From the NCBI GenBank assembly GCA_035627375.1, contig DASPLX010000064.1:1-13728 (forward strand): a stretch of DNA of 13,728 nt. The letters run 5' to 3'. Position 1 is the stretch's first letter; the number at the start of each line of letters is the position of its first letter. Under the pieces are notes generated by a model, which was not told where the DNA came from, ran no database searches, and saw only the letters and a list, made by a program, of their open reading frames with translations. Positions 6,638-12,999 of the stretch are shown here, in pieces. The translations under genes and the position numbers were made by a program. Origin of the DNA: DASPLX01 sp035627375. GTDB lineage: Bacteria; Pseudomonadota; Gammaproteobacteria; Burkholderiales; Burkholderiaceae_D.

Positions 6638-8836
6638 TCAGAATTGCCGGAAATAACGCACGGCCAGCAGTTTTTCCGGGGCGGCGTCGGCCAGGTTGTT
6701 GGGGTGGCGGCGCAGCGTGAGCGCGTAGGCCAGCGAGGCATTGCCGTCGAGCGGCAGCAGGTAGTTGGCCTCGGCCATCACTTCGCGCGTCGCCGGCACC
6801 ATCGAGAAGCTGCGGCGTTCGCGCACCTCGGCGCCGCTGTCGTCGATGGCGGCGATCACGTCGAGCGTCATGCGGCCCGAATAGCTGCGCAGCGGTTGCG
6901 ACAGCGCGAGGCTGAAACGGTCGCCGGCGAGCAGGCGGTCGGATGCGATCAGCGCGAGCGAGAAGGCATTGGTGCGGGTATCGCTCACGTCGGTGATGAC
7001 GCGGCCGGCGCTGGCCTCGCCCGGCGTGATGCCGTAGGCCAGCTGGCCGGCGATCGCCAGCCGCGGCGCGGCGAGCACGGCGCCGGCCAATTGGACCGCC
7101 TCGGTCGCGACGCGCGGACCGAAACCCAGCGCGCCGCCCGCGTGGGCGCCGAGATAGCCGCCGGCTTCGCGCGCGCGCGTGATGGACAGCGACACGGCGG
7201 CGCCGTCGAACGAACGCGAGAGTTCGAACAGGGCCAGCTCGGTGCGCGGCAAGGGCGTGGTGCGGACCGGTATCGCGTCGCGTCCGTATTGCGAGGCCTG
7301 CAGACGGTTCAGGCCGGAGCTGAGCACGCCGGCGGCGACGCGCACGCCGCCGACGCTCCGCGCCAGGGCCGCGTGCGCCGCGTTCGGCGCCAGGGCGAAA
7401 TACGGATTGGCGAGCACGGGGATGGCGAGATCGGCGCCGCCGAACGGCATGGCCGCCAATCCGAAATGGCGGGCGGCGAAACCGCCGGCGCCGAACGCCA
7501 GTTCGATACCGCTGGCGAAGGCCGACACCAACCCGAATCCGGCCAGCCGCGAGGCTGCGGCGGCTTGCGGGCCGCCGGGCGCGAGCGCAGGCGCCGCCCC
7601 GCCCGGCCGGACGCTGCGCTCGTGGGCGACCGTCAAGCGCGCGCCGTTGTCGAGCACGCGGTCGACGATGTCGATGCGGCGGTCGAGATTGCCGAACACC
7701 TGGCCGAGCGACATCGCGGCCGGCTGCGACACGATGGTGCCGAGATCGACTTCATAGCCGCGCCGGAATTCGTCGAGCGCAATCATGCGCAGCGAGCCCG
7801 CCGCCGCCAGGCTCCACAGCCGGCTGGTGGCGGACGACGGCCGCAGCAGCGTGTCGCGCATGGCGGCCGGCGTGCCGTCCCGGCTCGTGGCCCTGACCAT
7901 CCCGACCGGCTGCAAGGCTTTTTCGAGATTGACGAGGCCGCGCCCGTAGACCGGATCGACGCCGGGCGCGCCGAGATCGGTCGCCGTGGCGAACAGGATG
8001 GCGGCGATCTGCTCGGCGCGCAGGTACGGCCACAATTGCTTGAGCACGGCGGCCGCGCCGCTGACGACCGGGGTCGCCATCGAGGTGCCGCTGCGCGCCA
8101 TATACCGGCCGTCGAGATGGGTCGAGGACAGGTCGACGCCGGGCGCGACCAGGTACCAGGCGGCGGCGTCGCCGGCGCGGTTCGAGAAATCGGCGAGGCG
8201 ATTGCGCGCGTCGACGGCGCCGACGGCGATGATCTGGCCGTTGGCCCAGGCTTCCTTGGCGAAGCGCGCCGGCCATTCCGGATGGGCCGCGCCGCTGTTG
8301 CCGGCGGCGGCCACCAGCAGCAGGCCAGCGCGCACCGCCTCGCGCGCGGCGCCCGGCGCATAGCGGTCCGGGGTGCCGAAGCTCAGGTTGGCGATCTGCG
8401 CGCGGCCGATGGCGTAGCGCAGGCCGGCATCGGCATAGGCCGACGAACCGCCGCCGCTGTCGCTGAAGATCTTGATCGGCAAGAGCCGCGCGTCGTAGGC
8501 CACGCCGGACATGCCGCGGCCGTCGCGGCCGGCGGCCAGCAGGCCGGCGACGTGCGTGCCGTGGCCGCGGGCATCGAACACGCCGGACGAGCCGGTCGCG
8601 TTATAGCCGGGCAGCAGCTTGCCGGCCGCCGAGAATTCGGGATGCGCGGCGGCGATGCCGGTATCGAGCACGGCGATCGTCACCCCCTTGCCGCTGCCGC
8701 CGCGCGCATAGGCGGGGCCGGCCTTGATCGCGGCGGCGGCCGGCGAAGCGGCGCCCTCGGGATCGGCGGCGGCCGGGACAGCGCAAGCCGACGCCAGCGC
8801 CAACGCGCCGCGCCGGATGATCGAACGAGAAAACAT
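6638..8836 (-). CDS. Secreted S8 subtilisin-like serine protease with C-terminal beta-barrel-like region
   Basis: The 732-residue protein starts with a signal peptide (RSIIRRG, a hydrophobic ALALASACAV stretch, and an AAA-type cleavage site near residue 24). The S8 peptidase domain spans about 48-310 with all catalytic elements: Asp58 in IAVLDTGI, His92 in GHGTHVAG, oxyanion Asn180 in AAAGNSG, and Ser252 in GTSMATP. Residues about 380-732 consist of alternating short amphipathic segments with many Gly/Ala and aromatic residues, and end RYFRQF. A terminal Phe is the classic signal for outer-membrane beta-barrel insertion, so the protein resembles an autotransporter subtilase, though with a short passenger-to-barrel linker. 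ATG 8836 has AAAGG 5 bases upstream. The leader contains a c-di-GMP riboswitch, so surface proteolysis is probably tied to the motile/sessile switch. The barrel is inferred from composition and terminus, not from a recognised domain. Confidence 0.9.
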   Translation of the reverse strand: MFSRSIIRRGALALASACAVPAAADPEGAASPAAAAIKAGPAYARGGSGKGVTIAVLDTGIAAAHPEFSAAGKLLPGYNATGSSGVFDARGHGTHVAGLLAAGRDGRGMSGVAYDARLLPIKIFSDSGGGSSAYADAGLRYAIGRAQIANLSFGTPDRYAPGAAREAVRAGLLLVAAAGNSGAAHPEWPARFAKEAWANGQIIAVGAVDARNRLADFSNRAGDAAAWYLVAPGVDLSSTHLDGRYMARSGTSMATPVVSGAAAVLKQLWPYLRAEQIAAILFATATDLGAPGVDPVYGRGLVNLEKALQPVGMVRATSRDGTPAAMRDTLLRPSSATSRLWSLAAAGSLRMIALDEFRRGYEVDLGTIVSQPAAMSLGQVFGNLDRRIDIVDRVLDNGARLTVAHERSVRPGGAAPALAPGGPQAAAASRLAGFGLVSAFASGIELAFGAGGFAARHFGLAAMPFGGADLAIPVLANPYFALAPNAAHAALARSVGGVRVAAGVLSSGLNRLQASQYGRDAIPVRTTPLPRTELALFELSRSFDGAAVSLSITRAREAGGYLGAHAGGALGFGPRVATEAVQLAGAVLAAPRLAIAGQLAYGITPGEASAGRVITDVSDTRTNAFSLALIASDRLLAGDRFSLALSQPLRSYSGRMTLDVIAAIDDSGAEVRERRSFSMVPATREVMAEANYLLPLDGNASLAYALTLRRHPNNLADAAPEKLLAVRYFRQF

Positions 8837-8840
8837 ATCG

Positions 8841-8872
8841 CCTTTCTCCGGGAAGAACGGAACGGGGAAAGG
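8841..8872 (-). promoter_or_regulatory. Possible Shine-Dalgarno-sequestering hairpin (riboswitch expression platform)
   Basis: On the minus strand CCTTTC (8872-8867) can pair with GAAAGG (8846-8841), the latter being the ribosome binding site of the protease gene. This 6-bp helix lies between the riboswitch aptamer and the start codon. It would make translation initiation the controlled step, but no explicit anti-sequestering partner in the aptamer has been proven here. Confidence 0.35.
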
Positions 8873-8907
8873 GCGGCGCTGCGCCGGGAGCGGTTGCGGC
8901 TCGGGTA

Positions 8908-9000
8908 GGCGGCGGCCCCGCTGACTCGTCGGCGGTCCTCGGAGTCCGGAAGCTTTGCGTCCCCGTCTCGCGACGGGTTTGCCCTTACGTTACCCGCCGC
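8908..9000 (-). ncRNA. Cyclic-di-GMP-I (GEMM) riboswitch upstream of the S8 protease
   Basis: The minus strand carries the conserved GEMM-I core in the right order and spacing: AGGGCAAACC (ending at 8976), a P2 stem CCCGTC-GCGA-GACGGG with a GNRA tetraloop (8977-8962), the near-invariant GGGACGCAAAGC (8963-8952), a P3 stem GACTC (8946-8942) with GAGTC (8927-8923), then CAGCGGGG. A 7-bp P1 closes it: GCGGCGG (9000-8994) with CCGCCGC (8915-8909). The layout matches the Vibrio cholerae Vc2 aptamer, which binds c-di-GMP through the GCAAACC and ACGCAAAGC segments. It lies about 70 bases upstream of the protease start on the same strand, so it is the leader of that mRNA. Whether ligand activates or represses cannot be read with certainty. 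Confidence 0.9.
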
Positions 9001-9014
9001 GCGGCGGGTAACGT
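8987..9014. repeat. 28-bp perfect palindrome overlapping the riboswitch P1 strand
   Basis: ACGTTACCCGCCGC (8987-9000) is followed directly by its exact reverse complement GCGGCGGGTAACGT (9001-9014). As RNA it forms a long GC-rich hairpin. On the minus strand its 3' arm contains the 5' strand of the riboswitch P1 helix, so the two structures exclude each other. It could also serve as a bidirectional terminator between the zinc-ribbon gene and the protease, since that gene ends at 9118 reading in the same direction. Confidence 0.8.
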
Positions 9015-9117
9015 GATTGTGCGCGGTTGCGCGCGGCATGGAAATGGAATTTCGGCATCTCTGTCAGAGCGGCCCAACGATTCGCCGCGCGGGCATGGCA
9101 ACCCGCTTGGCAAACGA

Positions 9118-9339
9118 TTATTTCACGCGCTCTTCGAGGGGATGCTCTCGGTTGAACTCGGCTTCCTGTTCTTCCGACAAGGCATGCACGAGGATGACGC
9201 TGTTGGAGAACGCGGTCTGCGTGTGGCCGCAATGCGGGCAGGTATAGCCGGACGTATAGGCGCCGTCCTTTTCGAAGTCGAATTCATTGACTTGGAACGG
9301 ACGGCGGCAGTCGAGATTGGTACAGCGTTCGAATTTCAT
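9118..9339 (-). CDS. Small zinc-ribbon protein of unknown function
   Basis: From ATG 9339 the product has 73 residues. Cys6 and Cys11 (CTNLDC) and Cys34 and Cys37 (CPHC) form a treble C-x4-C/C-x2-C zinc-ribbon pattern around a short aromatic beta region (FQVNEFDF); the C-terminus (SEEQEAEFNREHPLEERVK) is a charged helix. Such mini zinc ribbons often bind nucleic acid or act as adaptor modules, but no specific role is known to me. A longer frame using a TTG at 9390 exists. The ATG was chosen because the conserved-looking domain begins immediately after it, although no strong ribosome binding site precedes either start. The gene lies between the second glucokinase fusion and the protease on the same strand and may have its own promoter. 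Confidence 0.65.
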   Translation of the reverse strand: MKFERCTNLDCRRPFQVNEFDFEKDGAYTSGYTCPHCGHTQTAFSNSVILVHALSEEQEAEFNREHPLEERVK

Positions 9340-9499
9340 AAGAAGCGCTTCGATATGAATCTCGTCGATTACACAGAATGACGCCTGCAACTATTCTTTC
9401 CGACCCACAAGATAATTACAAGAAACAATCCGCCCTTTGCGCACGCGCTTTGCGCAACATCAAATTTCCTGTGCGGCGTTTTTGACGAATTGCGACACT

Positions 9500-9527
9500 G
9501 CCTGTTTCGGCACAAGCCGAAGCAGGC
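9500..9527 (-). terminator. Strong hairpin just after the fusion-2 glucokinase gene
   Basis: GCCTGTTTCGGC (9500-9511) pairs with GCCGAAGCAGGC (9516-9527) over 12 positions (one U-G wobble) around a 4-base loop. It begins 7 bases beyond the stop codon of the fusion-2 gene. No U-tract follows, so it may act with Rho or stabilise the mRNA end. A further weaker inverted repeat TTGCGC-N9-GCGCAA lies at 9437-9457. Confidence 0.55.
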
Positions 9528-9533
9528 GATGTC

Positions 9534-11450
9534 TCAGCGGCTGTGCGATGTCAGGCGCGAGAGCGGCGATGCCATGCTGACGCCGGGCGCGGTGCTGGCC
9601 GCGCCGCGCGAGGTTTCCGCCCTGGCGCCGCCTTGCGCTTCGTCCAGGCGTTCGTCCGCCTCGCCGGCGAGCAGGCTCACGCCTTGCGGATGCCTGCGCA
9701 TCGCCACGCCGACCGCCAGGATATCGATCACCAAGAGGTGCAGGATCCTGCTCACCATCGGCAGATGGGTCGACACGTCTTCCACGTGATCGACGACCAG
9801 CACGGCGTCGGCGCGCCGCGCGAGCGGCGAATGGCTGCCCGTGATCGCGACCACCGCCGCCCCGCGCTCGCGCGCCTTGTCGGCCACGTCGAGCAATTCC
9901 GGCAGGCGGCCGGAGGCGCTGATGATGACGGCGACGTCGCGCGGCTTGAGCACGCCGGCCGACAGCGCCTGCAGGCGCGGATCGGTATAGGCCGCGCTCG
10001 GCACGCCGAAGCGCAGGAACTTGAATTGCGCATCCTGCGCCACCACGCCGTAATGGCCGAGCGCATAGAAATCGACGCGGTCGGCATGCAGCAGCAATTC
10101 GATCGCGCGGTCGATCATCTCGCGGTTCAACTGGCTGCGCACCTGCAGGATCGAGGATGCCGTATTGCCGAGCACCTTGGCGCCGAGCTCGAGCATCGAA
10201 TCGTCGTGCGTGACTTGCGAATGGGTGATCGGCACGGTGCCGGTCAGGCCGGATGCCAGGCGCAGCTTGAAATCGGACAATCCCTCGCAGCCCATCGAGC
10301 GGCAGAAACGGATCACGGTCGGCTGGCTCACCTGGGCGGCGCGCGCGATCTCGGCGATCGGATCGTTGACCACCGAATGCGGATGGGCGAGCACGTGTTC
10401 GGCCACCCGCAATTCCGCGGGCGACAACTCGGGGCGCACGCGCCGGATCTGGGACAGGATGGCCGAGCCGCCGGCCGAGGTGAGGGTGCGCAGTTGCGCA
10501 TCCAGGATCGCGGAAGCGCCGATGAAGGTGGCGTGCTCGGCCGTGATGACGTAGGTCGGAATCGCCGCCACGTAGCGGGAGAAGCGGCCTTTCTCCTCGA
10601 AGCGCCGGCGGAACGGGGACCGGTCGAAATACTCGCCGAGGCGCGGCACGATGCCGCCGCCGATATAGATGCCGCCGAGCGCGCCGAGCGTGACCGCCAG
10701 GTTGGCGGCGGCGGTGCCGAGCATGGTGCAGAACGCTTCCAGCGTTTCCTCGCACACCGGGTCGTCCTGATCCAGGGCATGCTGCGTGATCTCGGGCGCG
10801 GTCAGGTTGCGGGCCGCGACGCCGGCCCGTTCGGCCAGCGCGCGGTACATCAATTCGAGGCCGGGACCGGACAGCAGGCGTTCGAAGGAGACGTGGTCGA
10901 ATTGCTTCCAGGCGTGGCGCAGGATCGCGATCTCGCGTTCGTCGCGCGCCGAGAAACTGGTATGGCCGCCTTCGGAACCGAGCGAGATCCAGCCGTCGCC
11001 GGCCGGAATCAGGCCCGACACGCCGAGCCCGCTGCCGGGACCGAGCAGGCCGATCACGCTCTTCCGGTCCGCTTCCCCGCCGCCGACCTGGCGCACGTCG
11101 CGGCCGCCCAGGCGCGGCAAGGCCATCGCCAGCGCGGTGAAGTCGTTCACGATCAAGAGCGTATCGAGCCCGAGCTGCTGGCGCGTCTCCTCGATCGAGA
11201 AATGCCAGTGGTAGTTGGTCATGCTGACCTTGTCGCCCGACACCGGGTTGGCGATCGCGACGGCGGCATGTTCGACCCGGGCCGGCAGGATGCTGGTCAG
11301 ATAGGCGGTGATCGCGGATTGGAAATCCGGGTAATCGGCACAACGCAGGGAAGCGATCTGGGTGAATTCGCCGCGCGCGGTCTCGAGCGCGAAACGGGCA
11401 TAGGTGCCGCCGATGTCGGCGATCAGCCGGGGGCTGTCGAATACGGCCAT
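9534..11450 (-). CDS. glk: Bifunctional glucokinase / RpiR-family transcriptional regulator (fusion 2)
   Basis: A 638-residue paralogue of fusion 1 with the same order: glucokinase (about 8-325), RpiR helix-turn-helix (about 333-405) and SIS domain (about 455-585), plus a 50-residue Ala/Gly/Ser-rich tail. Kinase motifs are ADIGGTYARF (11-20), VNDFTALAM (101-109, catalytic Asp103), GPGSGLGV (137-144), SEGGHTSF (159-166; Glu160, His163) and GGIYIGGGIVPRL (259-271). The helix-turn-helix VNDPIAEIARAAQVSQPTVI plus RFCR is nearly identical to that of fusion 1, suggesting the same operator. The SIS loop is altered: FYALGHYGVVAQDA has Ala and Tyr where GxGxS is normal, so ligand sensing may differ. 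The first phosphate loop has Tyr where Asn is usual. The gene is divergent from the stand-alone glucokinase, with operator-like sites between them. The ATG at 11450 has only a weak ribosome binding site. Confidence 0.93.
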   Translation of the reverse strand: MAVFDSPRLIADIGGTYARFALETARGEFTQIASLRCADYPDFQSAITAYLTSILPARVEHAAVAIANPVSGDKVSMTNYHWHFSIEETRQQLGLDTLLIVNDFTALAMALPRLGGRDVRQVGGGEADRKSVIGLLGPGSGLGVSGLIPAGDGWISLGSEGGHTSFSARDEREIAILRHAWKQFDHVSFERLLSGPGLELMYRALAERAGVAARNLTAPEITQHALDQDDPVCEETLEAFCTMLGTAAANLAVTLGALGGIYIGGGIVPRLGEYFDRSPFRRRFEEKGRFSRYVAAIPTYVITAEHATFIGASAILDAQLRTLTSAGGSAILSQIRRVRPELSPAELRVAEHVLAHPHSVVNDPIAEIARAAQVSQPTVIRFCRSMGCEGLSDFKLRLASGLTGTVPITHSQVTHDDSMLELGAKVLGNTASSILQVRSQLNREMIDRAIELLLHADRVDFYALGHYGVVAQDAQFKFLRFGVPSAAYTDPRLQALSAGVLKPRDVAVIISASGRLPELLDVADKARERGAAVVAITGSHSPLARRADAVLVVDHVEDVSTHLPMVSRILHLLVIDILAVGVAMRRHPQGVSLLAGEADERLDEAQGGARAETSRGAASTAPGVSMASPLSRLTSHSR

Positions 11451-11550
11451 GTTGTGCGGGCTCTGCTAAATATATTGAGTGTCGCTTATTGTACGCATAT
11501 TGCCTTATTCGCAGCAGGTGTGAGTGACATTCTATGAAACTGCACTAATA

Positions 11551-11565
11551 TGTAACTTCACTACA
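11551..11565. promoter_or_regulatory. RpiR/HexR-type operator in the divergent glk region (site 3)
   Basis: TGTAACTTCACTACA has the same TGTA-N7-TACA form as the sites upstream of zwf and at the glk promoter. It lies 100 bases upstream of the fusion-2 start and 376 bases upstream of the glk start, so it is best placed to control fusion 2, giving possible autoregulation. Confidence 0.5.
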
Positions 11566-11572
11566 GATCATT

Positions 11573-11587
11573 GCACCATGATGGTGC
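11573..11587. repeat. Inverted repeat GCACCAT-G-ATGGTGC
   Basis: Two perfect 7-base arms around one central base lie 7 bases from operator site 3. A second A/T-rich inverted repeat, TCTTTTC-AAG-GAAAAGA, lies at 11627-11643. Either could be the binding site of another dimeric regulator or a weak hairpin; no regulator gene other than the fusions is nearby. The remainder of 11451-11700 shows no gene. Confidence 0.35.
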
Positions 11588-11689
11588 CGCGGCCGACTTT
11601 CGCTCGCTCTCCCCTCCAAAATGCTTTCTTTTCAAGGAAAAGAGGATTTCGGCGAAATTCCCGCGCCGATAAAAATCCCGCTTCCCTCG

Positions 11690-11718
11690 TTGCATTTGAA
11701 ATGTAGTTTTGCTACATT
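11690..11718 (+). promoter_or_regulatory. Predicted sigma-70 promoter of the stand-alone glucokinase
   Basis: TTGCAT (11690-11695) and TACATT (11713-11718) are spaced by exactly 17 bases, with 3/6 and 4/6 agreement with the consensus. The operator-like inverted repeat at 11700-11718 covers the spacer and the whole -10 box, the usual layout for repression. Transcription would start near 11725 and give a leader of about 215 bases. Confidence 0.5.
11700..11718. promoter_or_regulatory. RpiR/HexR-type operator overlapping the glk -10 box (site 4)
   Basis: AATGTAG and CTACATT are perfect 7-base arms around TTTTG; the core TGTAGTTTTGCTACA is the best match in the window to the TGTA-N7-TACA form. 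Its overlap with the predicted promoter makes a repressor role for the RpiR domains of the fusion proteins the natural reading. Confidence 0.6.
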
Positions 11719-11940
11719 AGCTAACCAATGGAGAAACTAAATTACATTCCGGCCCTGCCTTCGTCGCTACCATGCGAAGCGAACGGACCAGTACGTCCGG
11801 CCGGAATGATGCACCGACAAGGCTGACCACCATCGTGGATAGAACGCATTTCATCGATAGCAGAACCCGCAAATGCGGCCGGGACGGATGCCGGACTCCA
11901 ACCATCATCGGCGGCCGTCCGGCCGCATGGGGTGATTGAC
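11719..11940 (+). other. Structured 5' leader of the stand-alone glucokinase
   Basis: The region between the predicted promoter and the glk start is about 220 bases of GC-rich, hairpin-forming sequence with no recognised riboswitch. ATTCCGGCC (11746-11754) can pair with GGCCGGAAT (11799-11807), and GCGGCC-GTCC-GGCCGC (11911-11926) forms a tight hairpin immediately before the ribosome binding site at 11929-11936. An ATG at 11728 opens a 32-codon frame ending at 11826; because it lies about three bases from the predicted transcription start it could be a leaderless leader peptide, but it has no recognisable product. Confidence 0.4.
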
Positions 11941-12957
11941 GTGAACGCGAGCTTTACCCGGCGCCCGGCGCTGCCATTCCCCTGGCTGGTGGCCGATATC
12001 GGCGGCACCTTCGCCCGTTTCGGGCTGGTGCTGGGCGACGGATCCGAGACGCAAGGCGGCATCCGGCATGTGCGCAAGCTGCCGGTGGCGTCGTTCGCCG
12101 ATCCGGCCAAGGCGGCGCAAGCATATTTCGCCGACATGGCCGCCGCGCTCGGCGCCGGCTTCAGCGCTCCGCGCGCCGCCGCGTTCGCCGTCGCCTCGCC
12201 GCTCGACGGCGACCGGGTCGAGCTGCTCAATGCCCACTGGAGTTTCTCGCGGGCGGCCGTGCAGGCCGAGCTGGACCTCGATGCCTTCATCGTGCTCAAT
12301 GATTTCGAAGCGCTGGCGCTGTCGCTGCCGCGCCTGGATGCCACGCAATTGCGCGCCCATAAGGCATTGCCGCAACCGCAAGGCACGCTGGCGGTGATCG
12401 GCCCGGGCACCGGGCTCGGCGTCGCCGGCGTCGTCGAAACGCCCGGCGGCTGGACCGCCCTGCCGACCGAAGGCGGCCATGCGACACTCGCGGCGGCCGA
12501 CGATTTCGAAAGCGCCCTGCTCGCTCATGTGCGCCGGGAATATGCGCACGTGTCGGCCGAACGCCTGCTGTCGGGCATCGGCATGCCGGTACTGTACGGC
12601 GCCGTCGCGCATCTGCTCGGCGCCCCGGCGGAAGAGTTGAATACCGAATCGATCGTCGAGCGCGGCATGAACGGCGGCGATCCGGTATGCGGCCGCACGC
12701 TCGACGTGTTCTGCGCCCTGCTCGGCGGGTTCGCCGGCAATGTCGCCCTGACGCTCGGCGCGCGCGGCGGCGTCTACATCGGCGGCGGCATCGTGCCGCG
12801 CCTCGGCGAACGCTTCTTCGCCTCGCAATTCCGCGAGCGCTTCGAAGCGAAAGGGCGGTTCCGCGGTTATCTCGAAGAGATCCCGACCGCGCTGATCACC
12901 GACACGCTCGCGGCCCTGACCGGCGCGGCGGCGGCGATCGACCAGTACGCCGCGTAA
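11941..12957 (+). CDS. glk: Stand-alone glucokinase
   Basis: The product is 338 residues from the GTG at 11941, chosen because GGGGTGAT (11929-11936) is correctly placed as its ribosome binding site; a GTG at 11932 would add three residues. It is an E. coli-type glucokinase, phosphorylating glucose with ATP. ADIGGTFARF (18-27) is the first phosphate loop, VLNDFEALAL (118-127) holds the catalytic Asp121, GPGTGLGV (154-161) is the second phosphate loop, TEGGHATL (176-183; Glu177, His180) binds sugar, and GGVYIGGGIVPRL (276-288) completes the site. It lacks the RpiR part and ends where that would begin in the two fusions. Like fusion 2 it has an aromatic residue (Phe) where Asn is usual in GGTN. 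It lies divergently from fusion 2 behind an operator-covered promoter, and upstream of tonB in the same direction. Confidence 0.93.
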   Translation: MNASFTRRPALPFPWLVADIGGTFARFGLVLGDGSETQGGIRHVRKLPVASFADPAKAAQAYFADMAAALGAGFSAPRAAAFAVASPLDGDRVELLNAHWSFSRAAVQAELDLDAFIVLNDFEALALSLPRLDATQLRAHKALPQPQGTLAVIGPGTGLGVAGVVETPGGWTALPTEGGHATLAAADDFESALLAHVRREYAHVSAERLLSGIGMPVLYGAVAHLLGAPAEELNTESIVERGMNGGDPVCGRTLDVFCALLGGFAGNVALTLGARGGVYIGGGIVPRLGERFFASQFRERFEAKGRFRGYLEEIPTALITDTLAALTGAAAAIDQYAA

Positions 12958-12966
12958 CTTACCAAT

Positions 12967-12988
12967 CCATGCATCCAACGATGCATGG
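12967..12988 (+). terminator. Hairpin downstream of the stand-alone glucokinase
   Basis: CCATGCATC (12967-12975) and GATGCATGG (12980-12988) are perfect 9-base arms with a CAAC loop, starting 10 bases after the glk stop codon. The following GTTTCGAATTTGATT is only moderately U-rich, so terminator efficiency is uncertain. It would separate glk from tonB. Confidence 0.45.
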
Positions 12989-12999
12989 GTTTCGAATTT

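Noticed and set aside
6623..8908. 761-codon open frame on the plus strand opposite the protease
   Set aside because: It is an antisense shadow rich in Arg, Gln, His and Gly with no domain; the minus-strand frame has a signal peptide and full catalytic triad.
9409..9425. TGTAAT-like sequence upstream of the zinc-ribbon gene as a fifth RpiR operator
   Set aside because: Only the left half matches; no TACA half-site at the right spacing.
9543..11537. 664-codon plus-strand frame opposite fusion 2 and a 357-codon minus-strand frame opposite stand-alone glk
   Set aside because: Both mirror real kinase genes and show the same low-complexity shadow composition.
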